Translations under genes and position numbers: made by a program
Assembly (NCBI GenBank): GCA_020849105.1
Contig: JADLGW010000060.1
Coordinates: forward strand, 1-64,000
Length of the DNA: 64,000 nt
Direction: 5' to 3'
Source: Phycisphaerales bacterium
GTDB taxonomy: Bacteria; Planctomycetota; Phycisphaerae; Phycisphaerales; UBA1924
In this document: in pieces, positions 33,251 to 42,400 of the stretch
Layout of the letters: the number at the start of each line of letters is the position of its first letter
Numbering within the stretch: the first letter of the stretch is position 1
The notes under the pieces: generated by a model
The model's input: only the letters and a program-made list of their open reading frames with translations
Database searches by the model: none
What the model was told of the DNA's origin: nothing

Positions 33251-36097
33251 TCACATTCGGTACGCGTGGTCGGTCGGCCGCACGGCGCGGCCGAGCCAGA
33301 GGGGGCGGCGCAGGCCGCCGGGGCCAGGCCCGGGACGGGTGAGCGCGAGCCACTCGCGGTACACGTCCATCGATTTCGTCGTGTCCACCTCGACATCGCC
33401 GTACTGGTCGCCGGGGCGGGCGGGCTCGACCTTCACCGCCTGGTGCCAGCAGTGCATGCCGCTGATCGGGTCGGGGTGGACCGGGAACGTCAGGTTCTGG
33501 TGCACCCCGCCGTCGGTCCACCAGACGCGGCGGGAATCGGGGTCGGACGACTCGAACGGACGGATGCCCTCGATCCGGCGGAAGCGGAAGCGGCCCGGTG
33601 AGACCTCCTCGCGGACGACCTTGGCGCTCGCCCACTTGTCCGTGCCCACGTCGTCGAAGAGCCGCCAGCGGCCGAGGTGGTGCGAGCACGCGACGATGCC
33701 GGGGCGCATCCCCTCGGTGACCCACGCCTTGTTGACGAAGTGGCCGATGGCGGTGGTGATGCGGACGAGCGAGCCGAGTTCCACGCCCACGCGCTCGGCG
33801 TCGGACGGGGCGATCCACACCGGATTGGAGTTCGAGAGTTCGTAGAGCCACTTGGAGTTGGACGAGCGGGTGTGGACGAGCGTGGGCAACCGGAAGGTCG
33901 GCACCAGCACGTACTCGCCCTTGGCGGGGTCGAAGTTGTCGCGGTGGACGTGGCTGCGGATGTACGCGGGCATGACGTACTCCGGCCAGCCCCAGTCGGC
34001 CATCGTCTCGCTGTAGATTTCGAGGCGTTTACTCGGCGTCTTGAACCCGGCCCGGGGCTTGCCGGCCGCCATGATCGCGACGACCTTGCCGTCCTTCTTC
34101 ACGTCGCCCGAGGGCTCGGTCGCGGCGCCCTCCAGGGCCTTGGCGGGCACGTGCTCCATGTGCCCCTCGTAGGTGTCCTCGTTCACGAGGAACGCCCCGA
34201 ACCTCCGCATGTACGCCAGCGGCGACAGATTGTGCTTGGCGGCCTCGGCGGGCAGCCCGGGGACGGAGTTCTCGAAGATCCAGCCGTAGTACTCGTCCAT
34301 GCTGATCGGTGTGCCGGGGCGATACGGCGACTCGAAGTAGCGCCGGATGCCCAGCGACCCGTCGGGGTCGATGCGCCACGACAGGGCGATCCAGAACTCG
34401 TCCTCCTCCCACACCTCGCCCGGGTTGGCCTGGTGGGTGAACTCGAACCGCTCGCCCAGGCGCTCCCGTGCGGTCCGCAGCACGGGCTGGCGGAACGAGA
34501 GCCACTGGGCCGCGTGGGTCTCCTGCGACATCAGGTCGTGCCGCTCCGGCCCCAGCCCGGTGGGGAGCACGAAGTCGGCGTACTGCGCGGTCTCGGACCA
34601 CATGGGGGTGATCGCGGCGTGCACACCGATGAGTCTCTCGTCGCGCAGCACGCGCTCCCACATCATGCCGTCGGGGTTGGTCCAGACCGGGTTGTAGACG
34701 CGGGTGAAGTAGGCGCTGATCCTGCCGCGGCCCTCGGTCAGGAAGTGCGGCAGCAGGTACGAGAGTTCGTGGTAGGAGAGAGGGTACTCGCGCGGATAGA
34801 GGAGTTCGGACCAGACCTGCTGGGGCGGGGGCTTCAGGAACGGCGGCGGGACGAACTTGTCGCGCGAGTTTGGGTTGGTGCCGCCGGGCGTGCCGACGGC
34901 CCCCACGAGCACCGACAGGAACATCAGGCATCGCGAGACCTGCCACCCGCCCAGGTTGCCGGCGGCGGCGTTGCGCCAGACGTGGGCGGCGAAGCGCGAG
35001 CCCGCGGCCCCGATCTCGCGGGCGACGGCCACGATCTTGTCCGCGGGCACGTCGCACTCCTTCGCGGCGGCCTCCGGGGTGTAGGGGGCGTAGTGCTGGA
35101 TCAGCGCGTGAATGAAGGAGTCGAAGTTCTGGGGGGCCCGCGGGTCCGCCGCGGATTCTGGGCGAGCCGGAGAAGAACCGGCGCGGAGCGCCGGGCCACC
35201 CGGAGTGTCGGCTCGGAGAGCCGACCTGCCCAGAACGTCGCGCCAGTTGGTCCAGGTCTCGACGAAGGAGCGGTCGTAGAGGCCCTCGCGGAGGATGACG
35301 TTCGCCATCGCCAGGAGCAGGAAGGCCTCGGTCCCGGGCCACGGCGCGAGCCAGTAGTCCGCGAGCGACGCGGTGTTGGAGAGCCGCACGTCGACCGCGC
35401 AGAGTTTGGCGCCCGCGGACTTGGCGTCCATGATCCGCTGGGCGTGCGGGTTGAAGTAGTGCCCCGTCTCCAGGTGCGACGACAAGAGCAGGATGAACTT
35501 GGCGTTCGCGTGGTCGGGCGACGGGCGGTCCGCCCCCATCCACGTCGCGTACCCCACCCGGGCCGCCGACGAGCACACGTTGGTATGCGAGTTGTGCCCG
35601 TCTACGCCCCAGGCCTGCAGCACGCGGTCCATGTACCCGTCGTGCCCGGGTCGGCCCACGTGGTACATGACCTCGGTCCTGCGGTTCTCGACGATCGCGG
35701 CCCGGATGGGGGCGGCCAGGGCGTTGAGCGCGTGGTCCCAGGTCGTGCGCTCGAACTTCCCGGAGCCGCGGGGGCCCACGCGCTTCAGGGGGTAGAGGAT
35801 GCGGTGCGGGTCCTCGATCTGGTTGAGCGTCGCCGGGCCCTTGGCGCAGTTGCGCCCGCGGCTGCCCGGGTGGTGCGGGTTGCCCTCGAGTTTCTTCACC
35901 CGCATCGACTGCCTGTCGATGTACGCGACCAGCCCGCACGCCGCCTCGCAGTTGAAGCAGGTGGTCGGGACGAGCATGTAGCGGCGCTCGACCTTCCGCG
36001 GCCAGGCGGCGGGGTCGAATCCTGCCCAGTCGTCCCACTCGCTGATGGGCGGGAAGGACTCCAGCGGCGTGACGGACATGGGGGGCGGATCGATCAT
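33251..36097 (-). CDS. Molybdopterin-dependent oxidoreductase, large catalytic subunit
   Basis: This 948-aa protein of the DMSO-reductase superfamily has an N-terminal [4Fe-4S] motif CFNCEAACG followed about 25 residues later by NCAKG. Molybdopterin-binding stretches include NVCSSAARVGYATWMG, LSNTASLADYWLAPWPGTEAF (quoted in two parts of one region) and YADFVLPTGLGPERHDLMSQ. A C-terminal dinucleotide-binding domain is also present. No Tat signal, FeS or membrane subunit lies nearby, so the electron partner is unknown. Residues about 288-314 are a Gly/Ala/Pro/Arg-rich insertion encoded by a palindrome (35156-35235). The start is uncertain: ATG 36097 or ATG 36079, neither with a clear ribosome site. 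Confidence 0.85.
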   Translation of the reverse strand: MIDPPPMSVTPLESFPPISEWDDWAGFDPAAWPRKVERRYMLVPTTCFNCEAACGLVAYIDRQSMRVKKLEGNPHHPGSRGRNCAKGPATLNQIEDPHRILYPLKRVGPRGSGKFERTTWDHALNALAAPIRAAIVENRRTEVMYHVGRPGHDGYMDRVLQAWGVDGHNSHTNVCSSAARVGYATWMGADRPSPDHANAKFILLLSSHLETGHYFNPHAQRIMDAKSAGAKLCAVDVRLSNTASLADYWLAPWPGTEAFLLLAMANVILREGLYDRSFVETWTNWRDVLGRSALRADTPGGPALRAGSSPARPESAADPRAPQNFDSFIHALIQHYAPYTPEAAAKECDVPADKIVAVAREIGAAGSRFAAHVWRNAAAGNLGGWQVSRCLMFLSVLVGAVGTPGGTNPNSRDKFVPPPFLKPPPQQVWSELLYPREYPLSYHELSYLLPHFLTEGRGRISAYFTRVYNPVWTNPDGMMWERVLRDERLIGVHAAITPMWSETAQYADFVLPTGLGPERHDLMSQETHAAQWLSFRQPVLRTARERLGERFEFTHQANPGEVWEEDEFWIALSWRIDPDGSLGIRRYFESPYRPGTPISMDEYYGWIFENSVPGLPAEAAKHNLSPLAYMRRFGAFLVNEDTYEGHMEHVPAKALEGAATEPSGDVKKDGKVVAIMAAGKPRAGFKTPSKRLEIYSETMADWGWPEYVMPAYIRSHVHRDNFDPAKGEYVLVPTFRLPTLVHTRSSNSKWLYELSNSNPVWIAPSDAERVGVELGSLVRITTAIGHFVNKAWVTEGMRPGIVACSHHLGRWRLFDDVGTDKWASAKVVREEVSPGRFRFRRIEGIRPFESSDPDSRRVWWTDGGVHQNLTFPVHPDPISGMHCWHQAVKVEPARPGDQYGDVEVDTTKSMDVYREWLALTRPGPGPGGLRRPLWLGRAVRPTDHAYRM
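35156..35235. repeat. Palindromic REP-like insertion inside the molybdopterin oxidoreductase gene
   Basis: The outer arms TTCTGGGC (35156-35163) and GCCCAGAA (35228-35235) are exact inverted repeats. Inside are CCGGCGC-GGA-GCGCCGG (35178-35194) and GTCGGCTC-GGA-GAGCCGAC (35207-35225). The second equals the palindrome upstream of prkA in opposite orientation. The host frame remains open. Confidence 0.82.
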
Positions 36098-36194
36098 GGA
36101 GGGCGGTATTGTGGCATGGTGCGGGTGGGCCCGCGCCGCGAGCGGAAAAACCAACTGGGGGCGGGCGAACAGGAGCCGGAATCGAGGGGTCCGG

Positions 36195-36248
36195 TATCAG
36201 GCCGTTCCGCGCTCCGCGGAGTGGTTTACCCATTTTATCGGCCTGATA
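36195..36248. repeat. Inverted repeat in the divergent intergenic region
   Basis: TATCAGGCCG (36195-36204) and CGGCCTGATA (36239-36248) are exact 10-bp arms around a core that contains CCGC-GCTCC-GCGG. It lies between the molybdopterin oxidoreductase gene and the TIGR03790-like gene. It could be a further member of the palindrome family or an operator-like site. Confidence 0.6.
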
Positions 36249-36366
36249 TTGGGTCCGAGGCAAGGAGGGGGTTGCTTTGCGGCGGATTGGTGGCACGATC
36301 TGTGGTTACGCCGCGCCCTCTCCGCGCCTGCGCGGCGCCGGCGGTTCGCTTCACGGAGGTGTATCC

Positions 36367-38505
36367 ATGGGCATCACGGGCGGTGTGCGGCGTTCCTTGA
36401 CCCTGTCGGCCCTTGCCGGGCTGGTTCCCGCGGCGATGGCGGGGGGCGGACCGGAGAATGCGCTCCTGGTCGTCAACCCGCAGTCCGCAGAGTCGATGTA
36501 CATCGCCAACTACTACCGGCAGGCGCGGGACCTGCCGGAGTCCAATCTGCTCTACATGGCTGCGGCGGCCCCGTCCTATACGTCCTGGACGGGCGTGCAG
36601 CACCCGGGGTTCACCGGCGACCTGGTGCAGCGGCGGGTAGGGGACCACATCGATTACGTCATCGTGACGCCGGGGAATGACTTCAGGATCTTTGCGCCGG
36701 GGCTGATCTCCGACGGGTGCTTCCCGGTCGGGTATTTCTCCGTCGGCTCGGTGTTCGCGATGGCCCAGATCAAGAACGACGTGCTGGGGGGGATGTCCTC
36801 CCAGTCGCCCAACATGTACTACCCCCAGGCGGGGACCGAGGCGCGGGCCTTCAGCAGCAACGTGTCGTGGCTGGGCGGTGTCCCGAGCACGCACTCGGCG
36901 GCCAAACGGTACTACATCGGGGCGATGCTGGGGTCGATCGAGGGCGCGGCCAACACGGTGCCGGAGATCCTGGCGATGATCGACCGGTCGGTGGCGGCGG
37001 ACGGGACGCGGCCGCCGGGAACGTTCTACTTCATGGATAACGCGGGCGACCCGGCCCGGAACGTGCGTGTGCCCCTGTACCCACCGGCGGTGACGGCGCT
37101 GACGGGGCTCGGGTTCACCGCGCAGGTGCCGGCCGGGGCGCTGCCGCCGCCGGGCTCGGTGTGCCTGGGCGTGATGACAGGCTTTTCCGGTGCGGACATC
37201 GTCAACTCCGGGATCGTGATGCGGCCCGGCTCCTTCGGCGACCACCTGACGAGTTACGCCGGGATGCTGAGCGGGGGCGGGCAGACGGTGATGTCCGACT
37301 GGATCAAGGCGGGGGCCAGCGGGACGGCGGGGACGGTGGATGAGCCGTGCAACTACACGGGCAAGTTCAACAACCCGCGCTTCCACGCGTTCTATGCCCA
37401 GGGCATGTCGATCGGCGAGGCATACCTGCGGAGCATGGCGTTCGTGCCCTTCCAGAACCTGTTGTACGGGGACCCGCTGACGCGGGCGTTCGCGCGGCTG
37501 CCGAGCGTGACGCCGAACTTCCCGGCGGGATCGGTGCTCGGGACGATCCAGTTCACGCCCCAGGCCGCCACGACCCAGCCGGGAGCGACGATCGTGCAAC
37601 TGGACCTGTTCATCGACGGGGTGCTGCACTCGTCGAAGCTGCCGGGACAGGCGTTCAGCGTGAACACGCTGAAGTTGCTGGACGGGTGGCACGACGTGCG
37701 GGTGGTGGCGTACGACTCGACGCTGACCAGGAGCGCGGGGCGGGCGGTCGGTTCGCTGATCGTGGACAACGCCGGGCGGTCGGGGCAACTGGGGGTGACG
37801 CCGTCGACCGGCAACCTGACCAAGGTGTTCACCTTTGACGCGAGTGCCAGCGGCGGGACGATCGCGGAGATCCGGCTGCTGCAGAACGGCCGGGTGGTCG
37901 CCAGCCGGGCCGGGGCCGGGTCCATGTTCGTGTGGGGGCAGTCGATCGGGGCGGGGCCGTCGCGCCTGATCACGGAGACGGAGTTCACGGACGGGTCGAT
38001 GGTCCGCAGCCAGCCGGTGACGATGGACATCGCGTTCGAGAACGGGACCTCCAACGGCCTGCCGCCGGTGGCGTTCGCGTACACAAAGCGCGTGCTGACG
38101 GGGGCGCCGGCGGTGGTGGAACTGGCGTCCACCTACGACGCCGATCCGGCAACGGTGCAGTACACGATCGTGACGCCGCCGACCAAGGGAACGCTGAGCG
38201 GGACGGGCGGGTGGCGGGTGCTGACGCCGAACCCGGAGGCGTGCGGCGAGGACTCGATCGTGTTCCACCTGGCGACCGCGTCGGGCCAGTCGGGCGACCG
38301 GACGATCAGGATCATCTACCAGCCGGGGACGACGGCGTGCCGGCCGGACTTCAACGGGGACGGGCTGCTGAACCTGGCGGATTTCGGCGCGTTCCAGACG
38401 GCGTTCGCACTCGGGCAGTGCCGCGCGGATATGAACAACGACGGGGTGCTGAACCTGTCGGACTTCGGGGCGTTCACGACGGCCTTCGCGGTCGGATGCC
38501 AGTAG
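36367..38505 (+). CDS. TIGR03790-like secreted protein with GC-type dockerin tail
   Basis: This 712-aa protein has a signal peptide (MGITGGVRRSLTLSALAGLVPAAMA; quoted in two adjoining parts). The region at about 30-400 fits the TIGR03790 family: NALLVVNPQSAESMYIANYYRQARDLPESN, IDYVIVTPGNDFR and GMSIGEAYLRSMAFVPFQNLLYGDPL (longer phrases are adjoining motifs). That family resembles gingipain-like caspase-fold domains without a proven active site. Ig-like strands follow, then two Ca-loops DFNGDGLLNLADFGAFQ and DMNNDGVLNLSDFGAF, ending GCQ. ATG 36367 begins the signal peptide; earlier in-frame starts read through the leader. Confidence 0.78.
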   Translation: MGITGGVRRSLTLSALAGLVPAAMAGGGPENALLVVNPQSAESMYIANYYRQARDLPESNLLYMAAAAPSYTSWTGVQHPGFTGDLVQRRVGDHIDYVIVTPGNDFRIFAPGLISDGCFPVGYFSVGSVFAMAQIKNDVLGGMSSQSPNMYYPQAGTEARAFSSNVSWLGGVPSTHSAAKRYYIGAMLGSIEGAANTVPEILAMIDRSVAADGTRPPGTFYFMDNAGDPARNVRVPLYPPAVTALTGLGFTAQVPAGALPPPGSVCLGVMTGFSGADIVNSGIVMRPGSFGDHLTSYAGMLSGGGQTVMSDWIKAGASGTAGTVDEPCNYTGKFNNPRFHAFYAQGMSIGEAYLRSMAFVPFQNLLYGDPLTRAFARLPSVTPNFPAGSVLGTIQFTPQAATTQPGATIVQLDLFIDGVLHSSKLPGQAFSVNTLKLLDGWHDVRVVAYDSTLTRSAGRAVGSLIVDNAGRSGQLGVTPSTGNLTKVFTFDASASGGTIAEIRLLQNGRVVASRAGAGSMFVWGQSIGAGPSRLITETEFTDGSMVRSQPVTMDIAFENGTSNGLPPVAFAYTKRVLTGAPAVVELASTYDADPATVQYTIVTPPTKGTLSGTGGWRVLTPNPEACGEDSIVFHLATASGQSGDRTIRIIYQPGTTACRPDFNGDGLLNLADFGAFQTAFALGQCRADMNNDGVLNLSDFGAFTTAFAVGCQ

Positions 38506-38594
38506 ACCGGCCCGCGTGACCACGGGCTGGGCCGCGGTTGAGGGATTTGCGCCGGCGGCGGGCAATCCGCTCATCGCGGTCTGCCGACGGCGAC

Positions 38595-39482
38595 TCAGGC
38601 CAGTGCCGCGGCCCCGGAGACGATCTCCGTGAGTTCGGTGGTGATCTGGGCCTGGCGGGCGCGGTTGAAGTCGCGGGTCAGGCTCTTGCGCATCTTCCCG
38701 GCGTTGTCCGTGGCCGACTTCATGGCGACCATGCGGGCCACCTGCTCGCTGACGATCGCATCGCTGACGGCCTGGAAGAGCGTGGCCTTCACCGTGGCGG
38801 GGAGCAGGTCGCCCAGGAGTTCCTTCGCCGGCGGGCTGAACTCGTACTCGGCGACGATGCCGCCGGCCGGCTTGTTCCTGGCCGCGGGGGGCTTCAGGGG
38901 AAGCAGTTGCAGCACCTCCGGCACCTGCTTGCCGGCGGAGAGGTACCGCATGTAGATGACGCGAACGGCGGTAACCTCGCCCGCGGCGAAGCGGTCGATG
39001 TAGGTCTGAGCGATGCGCTCGACCTGCTCGAACGCCGGTTTATCGCCGAGGGAATGGGTGGCAGCGACCGGCGTGTGGTTGAAGCGGAGGAAGCCGGCGC
39101 CCTTCTTGCCCACGAGTTCAATGATCCCCCCGTGCGAGGGAGAGGCGGAACCATGCCCTCGAAGGTGGGCCATGGCGGTGCGGAGGACGGCACCGTTGTA
39201 GGGGCCGCACAGGCCGCGGTCGCTGGTGAGGACGAGGGTGAGTTCTCCCGCGCCCTGCCTGAACTTCGCCGGTCCGGCGATGAGGGGGTGGTCGATGTTG
39301 CCGGCGGTGCCCGCGAGTTCAGTGACGAGGGCGAAGACTCCCTCGGTATAGGGCTTGGTCGCCAGGGCCCTCTGCTGGGCCTTGGCGAACTTGCTGGTGG
39401 CGATCATCTGCATCGTCTTGGTGATGCGGCGGATATTGCCGACCGCCTTGATGCGCTTCTTGATCTCACGGGTCTTGGCCAT
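38595..39482 (-). CDS. atpG: ATP synthase F1 gamma subunit
   Basis: This 295-aa protein has the N-terminal coiled coil KRIKAVGNIRRITKTMQMIA, the central SDRGLCGPYNGAVLR, and the C-terminal helix ARMVAMKSATDNAGKM...NRARQAQITTELTEIVSGA. These are diagnostic for the rotor shaft subunit. No other atp gene is in the window, whereas the usual order places atpG between atpA and atpD. It may be a split operon or a second copy belonging to an alternative ATPase. Confidence 0.92.
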   Translation of the reverse strand: MAKTREIKKRIKAVGNIRRITKTMQMIATSKFAKAQQRALATKPYTEGVFALVTELAGTAGNIDHPLIAGPAKFRQGAGELTLVLTSDRGLCGPYNGAVLRTAMAHLRGHGSASPSHGGIIELVGKKGAGFLRFNHTPVAATHSLGDKPAFEQVERIAQTYIDRFAAGEVTAVRVIYMRYLSAGKQVPEVLQLLPLKPPAARNKPAGGIVAEYEFSPPAKELLGDLLPATVKATLFQAVSDAIVSEQVARMVAMKSATDNAGKMRKSLTRDFNRARQAQITTELTEIVSGAAALA

Positions 39483-39585
39483 AGGGGGGGAAGCATAGGG
39501 GGCGTCGCCGGCTGTTCACCAGGTCAACCAGATCGGGCCCGTCCCACGACGAGGCAAATTCAAACCAGGCTTCGCCGCGGTCGCT

Positions 39586-40464
39586 TCAGCGCAGGGTGGA
39601 GTCGAGAACCAATCCGTCGTAAGCCAGGCGCATTCCCGCAGGCAGGTCGGCGTCCGTCTGGGCGTGGGGCAGGTCGTGGGCCATGTGGACAAAGAAGGTC
39701 TGGGCGGCGGCGGCCTCGTGAGCAATGCCGACGGCTCGACCGAGGGTGAGGTGGGTCGGGTGGTGGCGGTGCCGAAGGGCGTCGAGCACGAGCGTGCCAA
39801 GGCCGCGGAGGTGCGTCCAGGATTCGGGCGGGATACCGGAGACGTCTGTGCAGTAGGCGAGGGGGAGGATCGGGGTGGACCGCCGCTCCGCGGCGGTCTC
39901 TTCCGCGGGAACGGGGGCGGACACCGCCGCGGAACGGCGGTCCACCCACTCGATCCGGTACCCCAGCACCGGGAGTTTGCCGTGGAGCAGCGGGATCGGG
40001 GTGAAGCGGACGCCGTGCAGGTCGATGGGTCGGCCCGGCTCGACGCGGTGGGCGATGAGAGTGGCGACGAGACTGTCGTTGACATTCGCGTCGCGCTCGA
40101 AGATGTGCGGGTAGACGCGGCGGAGGTGGGTCAGCGTCTTCTCGTCGGCGTAGATGTCGATCGGGCGCTTCATCAGGACGTTGAAGCGGCGGACCTCGTC
40201 GAGGCCGAACGTGTGGTCCACATGGTTGTGGGTGAAGAGGACGGCGTCGCAGGCGGTCAGGCCGGCGCGCAGCGATTGCTGGCGAAGGTCGGGGCTGGCG
40301 TCGATCAGGACTGTCCGGGGCGTACCCCCGGGATCGGTCCACTGGATGGCCGCGCTGGTGCGCAGGCGGGTGTCGTGCGGATCCGTGGAGGCGCACACGG
40401 CGCAGGTGCAGCCGATCGCGGGGATACCCGCGGACGTGCCGGTGCCGAGGAAGGTGAACCGCAT
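39586..40464 (-). CDS. PhnP-like metallo-beta-lactamase fold hydrolase
   Basis: This 292-aa protein has the N-terminal LGTGTSAGIPAIGC (PhnP/RNase Z-like) with a CTCAVC cysteine pair. The metal site THNHVDHTFG corresponds to HxHxDH, and the C-terminal HMAHDLPH supplies further ligands. It probably acts as a phosphodiesterase on cyclic phosphate substrates, as in PhnP or lipoate-associated homologues. Between GYRIEW and YCTDVSGIP it carries about 25 extra residues (173-197) encoded by palindrome 39874-39946. ATG 40464 begins the fold; the frame is open far upstream without homology. Confidence 0.88.
   Translation of the reverse strand: MRFTFLGTGTSAGIPAIGCTCAVCASTDPHDTRLRTSAAIQWTDPGGTPRTVLIDASPDLRQQSLRAGLTACDAVLFTHNHVDHTFGLDEVRRFNVLMKRPIDIYADEKTLTHLRRVYPHIFERDANVNDSLVATLIAHRVEPGRPIDLHGVRFTPIPLLHGKLPVLGYRIEWVDRRSAAVSAPVPAEETAAERRSTPILPLAYCTDVSGIPPESWTHLRGLGTLVLDALRHRHHPTHLTLGRAVGIAHEAAAAQTFFVHMAHDLPHAQTDADLPAGMRLAYDGLVLDSTLR
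39874..39946. repeat. Palindromic REP-like insertion inside the PhnP-like gene
   Basis: The outer arms GGTGGACCGCCG (39874-39885) and CGGCGGTCCACC (39935-39946) are perfect 12-bp inverted repeats. Inside are GACCGCCGC-TCC-GCGGCGGTC and CCGCCG-CGGAA-CGGCGG, that is, one TCC-loop and one GGA-loop hairpin. The encoded peptide, about VDRRSAAVSAPVP then AEETAAERRS, is absent from typical family members. Confidence 0.82.
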
Positions 40465-40547
40465 GAGAGAGGATAGTTGACGAGGCAGCGAAGCAACGGA
40501 AGGACCGACGAAGACGCGAAGGGATGGAGAAGCGACACGGCGGACGC

Positions 40548-41438
40548 TCAGTTCGCGGGGCGGGCCCGGATGATCTTGACCATCTCGCGCTCGAAGGCGG
40601 CGACAGCGGCGCTGGGCACGCGATCGCGCCGCCGGACTGCGGCGAGCCTGCGTGTGAGGCGGCCGTCGCGGCAGGCGAGCCCACCCGTCCCGCCGAGGGC
40701 GAAGCGGGAGACGAACCCGACACCGATGCCGGCCGCGACCATGCGGGTGATGGATTCGATGGACCGGAGTTCCATGACAATGGTCATGGTGATGCCCGCG
40801 GCGTCCATGGCGCGGTCGATGATGTCGCGGACGGCGGTGCCGCCCTCGAAGGCGACGAGCGACTCGCCCCGGAGGTCGGCCCACCGGAACGCACGGCGGG
40901 CGCCAAGGCGGTGCCGCGGCGGAAGGACGAGCCGGAGTTCATCCTCAACCAGCGGAGTGGTCATCAGGTCCGCGGAGCCGGGCAGGCGGAGGGGCTCCGT
41001 GACAATGCCAAGGTCGAGTTCACCGGCGAGGACAGCCGCGGCGACGGCGCTGCTGCCGGCCTCCCGGACGTAGAAACGGAGGCCGGGGTGCTGGCGGCGG
41101 ATGGCGGAGAAGGCCGGAGGGAGAAGGTAGGTGATGGCGGTGGCCCCGCCGCCGACGCGGATGGAGCCGTGCTCCAGGCCGGTGAGTTCACGGACGGCCT
41201 TGATCCCCGCGTCGGCGGCAAGGACGGCCTCTTCGGCGAAGGCGAGGAAGACCCGTCCGGCCTCGGTGAGTTCCACGCCGCGGCCGGTCCGGTGCAGGAG
41301 TTCGGCGCCGAGGGCGGCTTCGAGTTTGCGGACAACGGCGGAGAGGGCGGGCTGGGTGACGCCCAGAGATTCCGCTGCGCGGGTCATATGGCCGGCGGCG
41401 GCGATGGATCGGAAGTAGCGCAGCGGGGTAAGTTCCAC
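40548..41438 (-). CDS. LysR family transcriptional regulator
   Basis: This 296-aa protein has an N-terminal winged HTH (LRYFRSIAAAGHMTRAAESLGVTQPALSAVVRKLEAALG, quoted as adjoining parts). The LysR substrate-binding fold follows (VGGGATAITYLLPPAF, LVAFEGGTAVRDIID, VAAGIGVGFVSRF). The effector and targets are unknown. It is divergent from the PEP-CTERM-like gene at 41690, with a 251-bp shared region, and lies upstream of the PhnP-like gene on the same strand. Confidence 0.9.
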   Translation of the reverse strand: MELTPLRYFRSIAAAGHMTRAAESLGVTQPALSAVVRKLEAALGAELLHRTGRGVELTEAGRVFLAFAEEAVLAADAGIKAVRELTGLEHGSIRVGGGATAITYLLPPAFSAIRRQHPGLRFYVREAGSSAVAAAVLAGELDLGIVTEPLRLPGSADLMTTPLVEDELRLVLPPRHRLGARRAFRWADLRGESLVAFEGGTAVRDIIDRAMDAAGITMTIVMELRSIESITRMVAAGIGVGFVSRFALGGTGGLACRDGRLTRRLAAVRRRDRVPSAAVAAFEREMVKIIRARPAN

Positions 41439-41689
41439 CTGCCCATGTTACCGGGTGAGGGGTTGGTTCGGTCTCGAAGGCGGTTCTCGGGCGTGAAGAT
41501 GCGCCAACCTTGCCGATTTCTCGACTTTCGGCTGGCAACCTGCGGCGGCACGGTGTACGTTTGTGATGGTCCCCCAGACCGCTTCGTGCGGCCGCGCTCC
41601 GTTTTCGGCGCGGCAGGGGTCCGGAGAGAGCGCAAGACGGAGAGAAGGAGCCCGCGGACGGACGCCGCGCGCTCCGGAGGAGTTTCCGT

Positions 41690-42367
41690 ATGCGCGGCAG
41701 CCATCTGCTCGTTTCCAATCTGGCGTGCGTTGTTGCCCTCGCGGGCGTTGCGGCGGCCGGAGAACTGGATTTTCCGTCGTTCCCCGCGGTGCCCCCGGGT
41801 GAGGAGGCGTCGCTGGCGCTGAAGGTGTACGCCAACCCGGGCGTGTCCGGGTTTGTGAACCAGAGCGGCGACGGGTCGGTCGAGCGCGGCGGGTTTGAGA
41901 ACACCGGGTCCGGAGGGGCCTACGGCAACTACAACGTGATGGCGTCCTGGGATGAGTTCGTGGGGACGGGGTCCAACATTGTGCAGGTCATCTGGAAGAC
42001 CAGCACCGGGCAGCGGTTCTTCCCACCGGGGGCAACCGTCGGCGGCCTGCCGATCCAGTTCCTGGAATGGCGGCTCGGGGCGTCGGACCCGGTGGGGTTC
42101 GGGCCCTGGGTGTCGGGCAACAGCCTGGTGGCGGCGACGATCAGTTCCAGCGTCAACGGCGGGGCCAGTTTCCAGAACTTCGACATCACGGCGAGCATCT
42201 CCAACCCGTGGAACGGAACGGCGGTGGGAACGACGCTGCCGATCTCGTTCTTCAACCTCGCCAACTACATCCAACTGACGATTGAGTACACGCCGGTTCC
42301 TGCTCCGGGCGTGGTCACTGTTCTTGCGGGCGCCGGGTTCCTGGCGTGCCGTCGTCGGCGCAGATAG
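41690..42367 (+). CDS. Exported protein with PEP-CTERM-like VPAPG sorting tail
   Basis: This 225-aa protein has a signal peptide (SNLACVVALAGVAAA, cut before GE). The body is rich in Gly, Asn, Ser and Trp, with a beta-strand character. The C-terminal tail VPAPGVVTVLAGAGFLACRRRRR (VPAPG, hydrophobic helix, Arg cluster) is of the same type as the protein at 32580, though the bodies are unrelated by eye. ATG 41690 follows CGGAGG. Surface anchoring is likely; function is unknown. Confidence 0.78.
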   Translation: MRGSHLLVSNLACVVALAGVAAAGELDFPSFPAVPPGEEASLALKVYANPGVSGFVNQSGDGSVERGGFENTGSGGAYGNYNVMASWDEFVGTGSNIVQVIWKTSTGQRFFPPGATVGGLPIQFLEWRLGASDPVGFGPWVSGNSLVAATISSSVNGGASFQNFDITASISNPWNGTAVGTTLPISFFNLANYIQLTIEYTPVPAPGVVTVLAGAGFLACRRRRR

Positions 42368-42384
42368 TTTCGATCAACGTGCGG

Positions 42385-42400
42385 GCGGGCCGAGAGGCCC
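42385..42400 (+). terminator. Hairpin after the PEP-CTERM-like gene
   Basis: CGGGCC-GAGA-GGCCCG lies 17 nt after the stop at 42367. The stem is 6 bp with a GAGA loop and no U-tract, so it is a weak or factor-assisted terminator at best. Confidence 0.4.

Noticed and set aside
33677-36400. 907-codon plus-strand frame opposite the molybdopterin oxidoreductase
   Set aside because: It is the complement of the FeS/molybdopterin enzyme and has the His/Arg/Val-rich composition of a shadow frame.
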